Positions 15,690 to 18,773 of a stretch of 18,773 nucleotides of DNA are shown here, in pieces; positions within the stretch are counted from its first letter, which is position 1, and every line of letters starts with the position of its first letter. The translations under genes and the position numbers were made by a program. The notes under the pieces are model-generated. The model was not told the DNA's origin. It did no database searches and worked only from the letters and a program-made list of their open reading frames with translations. Source of the stretch: CAIWHR01 sp039915505 (lineage in GTDB: Bacteria > Pseudomonadota > Gammaproteobacteria > Burkholderiales > Casimicrobiaceae); assembly GCA_039915505.1 (NCBI GenBank), contig JBDSND010000032.1, forward strand, positions 1 through 18,773. The letters are read 5' to 3'.

Positions 15690-15864
15690 TCAAGTCCCAA
15701 GCCTCCCAGGCCATCGATCGAAGATCGTGGGATTCGAGGTGAGCCCTGTGATTGCGAACTCGTCGATGTAGCGTTGAAGCGTCCCGATATCAAGAATCTC
15801 GCGGGTTATGTTATCGAGCCACAGGGTCTGGCCAAAGAGCGTGAAGCTTTTGGGGGGCTTTCAT
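15690..15864 (-). pseudogene. Transaldolase N-terminal remnant, frameshifted and truncated
   Basis: ATG 15864 follows a good ribosome site (AAGGAG) and reads MKAPQKLH, then hits TAA at 15811-15813. Removing one base after the His codon restores LFGQTLWLDNITREILD, IGTLQRYIDEF and AITGLTSNPTIFD, the hallmark beginning of transaldolase (HELGQSLWLDNITR..., TSNPTIF). The match ends abruptly at TSNPTIFDRWPGRLGT with a stop at 15690-15692. About 300 further residues, including the Schiff-base lysine, are absent. It lies downstream of pgm on the same strand, and transaldolase genes often sit near pgm or pgi, so it is probably the relic of a sugar-phosphate cluster. Confidence 0.8.
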
Positions 15865-15996
15865 CGGTGTCTCCTTTCCCACGCGCCGGCGTTACCCTAG
15901 CTGCACACCCCGCCATCGTCCGTGCTCGAGCGCGCATCCACCGACAACGCGGAGGGAGCGATTGCCTGCGCCCTATCCCTTCTTCCTCTCCGCATA

Positions 15997-16152
15997 TTAT
16001 TTTAGGTGGAAGCTCCCAGTGCCGAACAATCCGAGCAGCCCCATCACAATCAGATAGATGGCAACGATGTAGTTCAGCAGTCGGGGGGCGACGAGAATCA
16101 ATATTCCGGCGACCAGCGAAATGATCGGGGCAAGACTCAAGGTGATGTTCAT
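15997..16152 (-). CDS. DUF3096-type small membrane protein
   Basis: A 51-residue protein beginning MNITLSLAPIISLVAGILIL and continuing VAPRLLNYIVAIYLIVMGLL, then GLFGTGSFHLK. It consists almost wholly of two hydrophobic helices (about 5-22 and 27-44) joined by a short APRLLN turn. This resembles small DUF3096 proteins (LIAGILILIxPRLLNYIVAIYLIxxGLxG). The function of that family is unknown. ATG 16152 has the strong ribosome site GAGGAG about seven bases upstream, which supports real translation. The gene lies alone between pgm and the transaldolase remnant. Confidence 0.85.
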   Translation of the reverse strand: MNITLSLAPIISLVAGILILVAPRLLNYIVAIYLIVMGLLGLFGTGSFHLK

Positions 16153-16562
16153 GAATGGCTCCTCTGCATAGGGGTTAGCGCGGCGAAGAATCGCTGCAAC
16201 ATCGGTTTAAGATCGACGGCTCGTCTGCGCTGGGGCGGGGGTCGAGTGGGTGACGAAGAAGCGCCATCGGTGAAGCGAATGACCAGCGGGCTCGTCCCAC
16301 GATCGAGTGCCAACACTCGAGCGTTCTCCCGACCGTCAACTCCGCTTTACTTGCTCTTTATTGACGTGGGCTCATGGGTCTGGGAGAAATTGTAATAGAG
16401 ACAACGCCGGGCTTCTGTGCGTTAGGTCACGAAGACCCAAAGAAATCTCAGTGATCTTCTTGCGCGAGCGTGACGTGAATTGGTTGACTGGCTCCCTGGC
16501 CGCAAGGCGGGCGGCTTCACCCGCATTCTGCTGGCGAGCGCCTTGGGACGCCGCGGCGGCGC
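16153..16562. other. Spacer between pgm and the DUF3096 gene
   Basis: About 410 bp. A short perfect hairpin, TCGAGTG (16303-16309) with CACTCGA (16314-16320) and loop CCAA, is visible. On the minus strand a 64-codon frame (16372-16566) begins with an ATG overlapping the pgm stop as ATGA, but its sequence matches nothing I know. No terminator with a T run is obvious after pgm. Confidence 0.5.
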
Positions 16563-16566
16563 TCAT
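16372..16566 (-). CDS. Short unrecognised reading frame overlapping the pgm stop
   Basis: A 64-residue frame, MSAAAASQGARQQNAGEAAR to LSLLQFLPDP. The ATG at 16564-16566 overlaps the pgm TGA as ATGA, an arrangement typical of coupled genes. There is no recognisable domain, signal peptide or membrane segment. The Ala-rich start followed by an Arg/Ser-rich middle could equally be chance coding or the worn start of a lost downstream gene in the pgm/transaldolase cluster. Confidence 0.2.
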   Translation of the reverse strand: MSAAAASQGARQQNAGEAARLAAREPVNQFTSRSRKKITEISLGLRDLTHRSPALSLLQFLPDP

Positions 16567-18218
16567 GGACTCCTCCCGGACGCTCCCAGGGTATCGGTGA
16601 CGATGGTCTGGGCCTCGGCAATGATGCGGCGAAGGTGGTCACCATCACGAAAACTCTCGGCGTAGATCTTATAGACGTCTTCGGTACCGGAGGGGCGAGC
16701 CGCGAACCAGCCGCTTTTTGCCGTGACCTTCAACCCGCCGATCGGGGCATCGTTGCCGGGAGCACGGGTGAGGATGCTCTCGATCGGCTCCCCGGCGAGC
16801 TCGGCCGAGCGCACCTGGTCGGGCGAAAGCCTGGCGAGCATCGCTTTCTGCGCAGGATTCGCCGGCGCTTCGACCCGGTCGTACACCGGATCGCCGAACT
16901 CGTCGGCGAGTTCCCGGTAGAGCTCGCCGGGATCACGTCCCATGCGCGCGGTGATCTCCGCCGACAGCAAGGCAGGCACGATGCCATCCTTGTCGGTGGT
17001 CCACGCGCTGCCGTCGATGCGGAGGAACGCCGCGCCCGCGCTCTCCTCGCCGCCGAAGCCGAGGGAACCGTCGAGCAGACCGTCCACGAACCACTTGAAG
17101 CCAACCGGTACCTCGTAGAGCCTGCGCCCGAGCTTCGCCGCCACCCGATCGATCATGCTGCTGCTGACCAGGGTCTTGCCGACCGCGGCGGCCTTGCTCC
17201 AGCGTGCACGATGCCCGAAGAGATAGTCGATCGCGACCGCGAGGTAATGATTGGGCGACAGGAGGCCCGCGCTCTTGGTGACGATGCCGTGCCGGTCGTG
17301 ATCGGTGTCGCAGGCGAAGGCGATATCGAAGCGATCCTTGAGGTCGACCAGGCTGCGCATGGCGTAAGGCGAGGACGGGTCCATCCGAATCCGTCCGTCC
17401 CAATCGAGAGTCATAAAGCGGAAGGTCGGATCGACGACCTCGTTCACGACGGTGAGATCCAATCCGTAGCGTTCGGCAATCCGCCCCCAGTAATGCACGC
17501 CCGCACCGCCGAGGGGATCAACGCCCATGCGTAGCTTCGCGCCCCGGATCGCATCCATGTCGAGCACGTTGCCGAGGTCTCGCACGTACGCATCGACGAA
17601 GTCGTGGCGGTACGTGGTCGAGGCACGCAATGCCTTCGCGTAGGGCATTCGTCGCACGTCCCGAAGGCCGCCTTCCAGCAGCGCGTTGGCCCGGGCCTCA
17701 ATCCATTTCGTGACAGCGTTGTCCGCCGGCCCGCCGCTGGGCGGGTTGTACTTGAAGCCGCCGCTTTCCGGCGGATTGTGCGACGGCGTGATGACAATGC
17801 CGTCGGCGAAACCCGCGGTGCGGCCGCGGTTGTACGTCAGGATCGCGTGGGATATAACAGGCGTGGGGGTGTAGGCGTCGTCCTTGGCGAGCATGACCTC
17901 GACCCCGTTGGCCGCGAGCACCTCGACCGCGCTGGCGCACGCCGGCACCGACAGCGCATGGGTGTCGATGCCGGCGTACAGGGGTCCGTCGATGCCGTTT
18001 CGCGTGCGGTAGTCGCAGATCGCCTGGGCAATGGCCAGCATGTGCCACTCGTTGAAGGCATTGTCAAACGCGGAGCCGCGATGTCCCGAGGTGCCGAAGG
18101 CAACGCGCTGCGCAGGCAGCGTCACATCGGGTACGCCCGTGTAGTAGGTCGTGATGAGCCTGGGAACGTCGACCAGCATGGCCGGCGTCGTCCGCGTGCC
18201 GGCAAGCTCGCTCGTCAT
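16563..18218 (-). CDS. pgm: Phosphoglucomutase (alpha-D-glucose-1,6-bisphosphate-dependent)
   Basis: A 551-residue cytoplasmic enzyme (E. coli Pgm 546) that interconverts glucose 1-phosphate and glucose 6-phosphate, linking glycolysis with glycogen and sugar-nucleotide synthesis. FGTSGHRGSA (41-50) is followed by the phosphoserine loop TPSHNPP with S146, the metal site DTDHDRHG with D304, D306 and D308, the sugar-binding GGEESAG (389-395) and the C-terminal phosphate-binding loop ARPSGTED. Residue numbers match E. coli at the active serine and metal ligands. The frame opens 46 codons earlier, but ATG 18218 gives MTSELAGTRT and has GGAG about nine bases upstream. It is read away from the repeat-rich right end and toward the DUF3096 gene and transaldolase remnant. 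Confidence 0.97.
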   Translation of the reverse strand: MTSELAGTRTTPAMLVDVPRLITTYYTGVPDVTLPAQRVAFGTSGHRGSAFDNAFNEWHMLAIAQAICDYRTRNGIDGPLYAGIDTHALSVPACASAVEVLAANGVEVMLAKDDAYTPTPVISHAILTYNRGRTAGFADGIVITPSHNPPESGGFKYNPPSGGPADNAVTKWIEARANALLEGGLRDVRRMPYAKALRASTTYRHDFVDAYVRDLGNVLDMDAIRGAKLRMGVDPLGGAGVHYWGRIAERYGLDLTVVNEVVDPTFRFMTLDWDGRIRMDPSSPYAMRSLVDLKDRFDIAFACDTDHDRHGIVTKSAGLLSPNHYLAVAIDYLFGHRARWSKAAAVGKTLVSSSMIDRVAAKLGRRLYEVPVGFKWFVDGLLDGSLGFGGEESAGAAFLRIDGSAWTTDKDGIVPALLSAEITARMGRDPGELYRELADEFGDPVYDRVEAPANPAQKAMLARLSPDQVRSAELAGEPIESILTRAPGNDAPIGGLKVTAKSGWFAARPSGTEDVYKIYAESFRDGDHLRRIIAEAQTIVTDTLGASGRSP

Positions 18219-18436
18219 GGGCAGGCTCCATGTGAATGGCGGTCGTGCGCCGAGATGCCGTGAGGTTGGTTGGTCATGAGTGTTCCGGGCGAGAGTTGCG
18301 GATTTTCGAGTTGGACAGGCGGGTCGCGCCGCTGCACGACCATCACCGGCGAGCACAAATGTACACGCTGTCGTGCCGCGCTAGCATTCATGGAATCTTT
18401 CTTGGCGGCCGCCGGCCGGCATCGAGCAGCGCGGGA

Positions 18437-18496
18437 CGTTCGCGTATGGGGTCGGCGTTCGTGTATGGGGTCCGGCGTTCGCGCGTATGGGGTCGG
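18437..18496 (+). repeat. Three-copy tandem repeat, 19-21 bp
   Basis: Copies CGTTCGCGTATGGGGTCGG (18437-18455), CGTTCGTGTATGGGGTCCGG (18456-18475) and a 21-bp copy at 18476-18496 with an extra CG. The third copy runs directly into the long hairpin, so the ATGGGGTCGG core is shared with the palindromic elements. Confidence 0.8.
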
Positions 18497-18530
18497 TGTA
18501 AGTTATCGCCGGATAAAGTACACCGACCCC
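18489..18530. repeat. REP-like long hairpin
   Basis: GGGGTCGGTGTAAGTTATC (18489-18507) pairs with GATAAAGTACACCGACCCC (18512-18530), 17 of 19 positions, around the loop GCCG. The left arm is the same sequence, inverted, as the core of the 35-bp tandem repeats at 18606-18675. There is no T run. Confidence 0.75.
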
Positions 18531-18605
18531 GTTACCTTGATCGCGCCGCCCGCGAAGCCCCGCCGATGAGCCGCCGCCGCGAGGGCTATCCGTAGCGCCA
18601 TTGCC

Positions 18606-18675
18606 GACGACGGATAACTTACACCGACCCCATTACCTCAGACGACGGATAACTTACACCGACCCCATTACCTCA
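18606..18675. repeat. Perfect tandem duplication, 35-bp unit
   Basis: Two identical 35-bp units, 18606-18640 and 18641-18675, each beginning GACGACGGATAACTTACACC and ending GACCCCATTACCTCA. Each contains the same core as the nearby hairpin arm in reverse orientation. The second unit ends exactly on the stop codon of the partial gene at the right edge. Confidence 0.9.
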
Positions 18676-18771
18676 TGACCTCGATCGCGCCGCGAGCGAC
18701 GCCCCGCCAATCACCAGCACCGCTGCGCTCGCGACACGTAGCGACAGGGTGCCCCGGCCGGCGGCGATGAG
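18673..18771 (-). CDS. C-terminal end of a probable membrane protein (5' end outside window)
   Basis: The minus-strand frame is open from the right edge to TGA at 18673-18675 and reads LIAAGRGTLSLRV, ASAAVLVIGGASLAA, RSRS. A basic linker, one hydrophobic helix and a short basic end is what the last helix of LysE-, TauE- or thiol-reductase-type inner-membrane proteins looks like. Support for it being coding is that a diverged copy of the same tail (LIGGASRAARSR then TAA) recurs at about 18535-18572. The family is not identified. Confidence 0.4.
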   Translation of the reverse strand, partial: LIAAGRGTLSLRVASAAVLVIGGASLAARSRS

Positions 18772-18773
18772 CA

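Larger units (their letters stand above)
18219..18672. other. Repeat-rich intergenic region right of pgm
   Basis: About 450 bp with no gene I can support. The first 200 bp must hold the pgm promoter, but I see no convincing -35/-10 pair. The rest is filled by three short direct repeats, a long hairpin and a tandem 35-bp repeat, which are listed separately, plus a degenerate second copy of the tail of the gene at the right edge. Confidence 0.6.

Overview
The window is GC-rich DNA from a proteobacterium. FabI, HslU and Pgm resemble their Escherichia coli counterparts closely enough that active-site numbering is almost unchanged. The very high GC content, the FabI variant and the REP-like palindromes suggest a beta- or gammaproteobacterial lineage. 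The exact group cannot be fixed from the sequence alone. No rRNA, tRNA, CRISPR array, phage or plasmid genes were found.

Region 1-7.6 kb. The 3' end of a Gfo/Idh/MocA-type dehydrogenase on the plus strand runs in from the left edge. Convergent to it is a minus-strand series, read from right to left: a Cu/Zn superoxide dismutase lipoprotein (sodC), a second SOD-fold lipoprotein coupled to it by an ATGA overlap but lacking several copper ligands, enoyl-ACP reductase fabI, a FAD-dependent phytoene-dehydrogenase-like oxidoreductase that apparently starts at CTG, and a full-length tricorn-type protease. The first four are close enough to be one transcription unit.

Region 7.6-12.4 kb, plus strand. 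hslU (the ATPase of the HslUV protease) has no hslV beside it. It is followed by a 27-bp imperfect inverted repeat and a 9-bp tandem repeat array, then an AEC-family permease, then a five-copy 19-bp tandem repeat carrying the palindrome ACAGCTGT, then an orphan oxidoreductase with a C-terminal SAF domain. A nested hairpin and a REP-like palindrome close this region.

Region 12.4-18.8 kb. On the minus strand are a BON-MscS mechanosensitive channel, a LysE-family exporter, a 51-residue DUF3096 membrane protein and phosphoglucomutase (pgm). Between them lie decayed genes: a frameshifted HPP-family membrane protein, a possible universal-stress-protein fragment and the frameshifted, truncated start of a transaldolase. 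The transaldolase remnant lies downstream of pgm on the same strand, as if left from a sugar-phosphate cluster. The right end carries a dense set of REP-like repeats and a duplicated gene tail.

The window is mainly housekeeping and stress genes with a patch of decay. I see no convincing new multi-gene system. The items most worth a second look are the degenerate SOD partner, the CTG start, the orphan hslU, the 19-bp array and the repeat complex at the right end.
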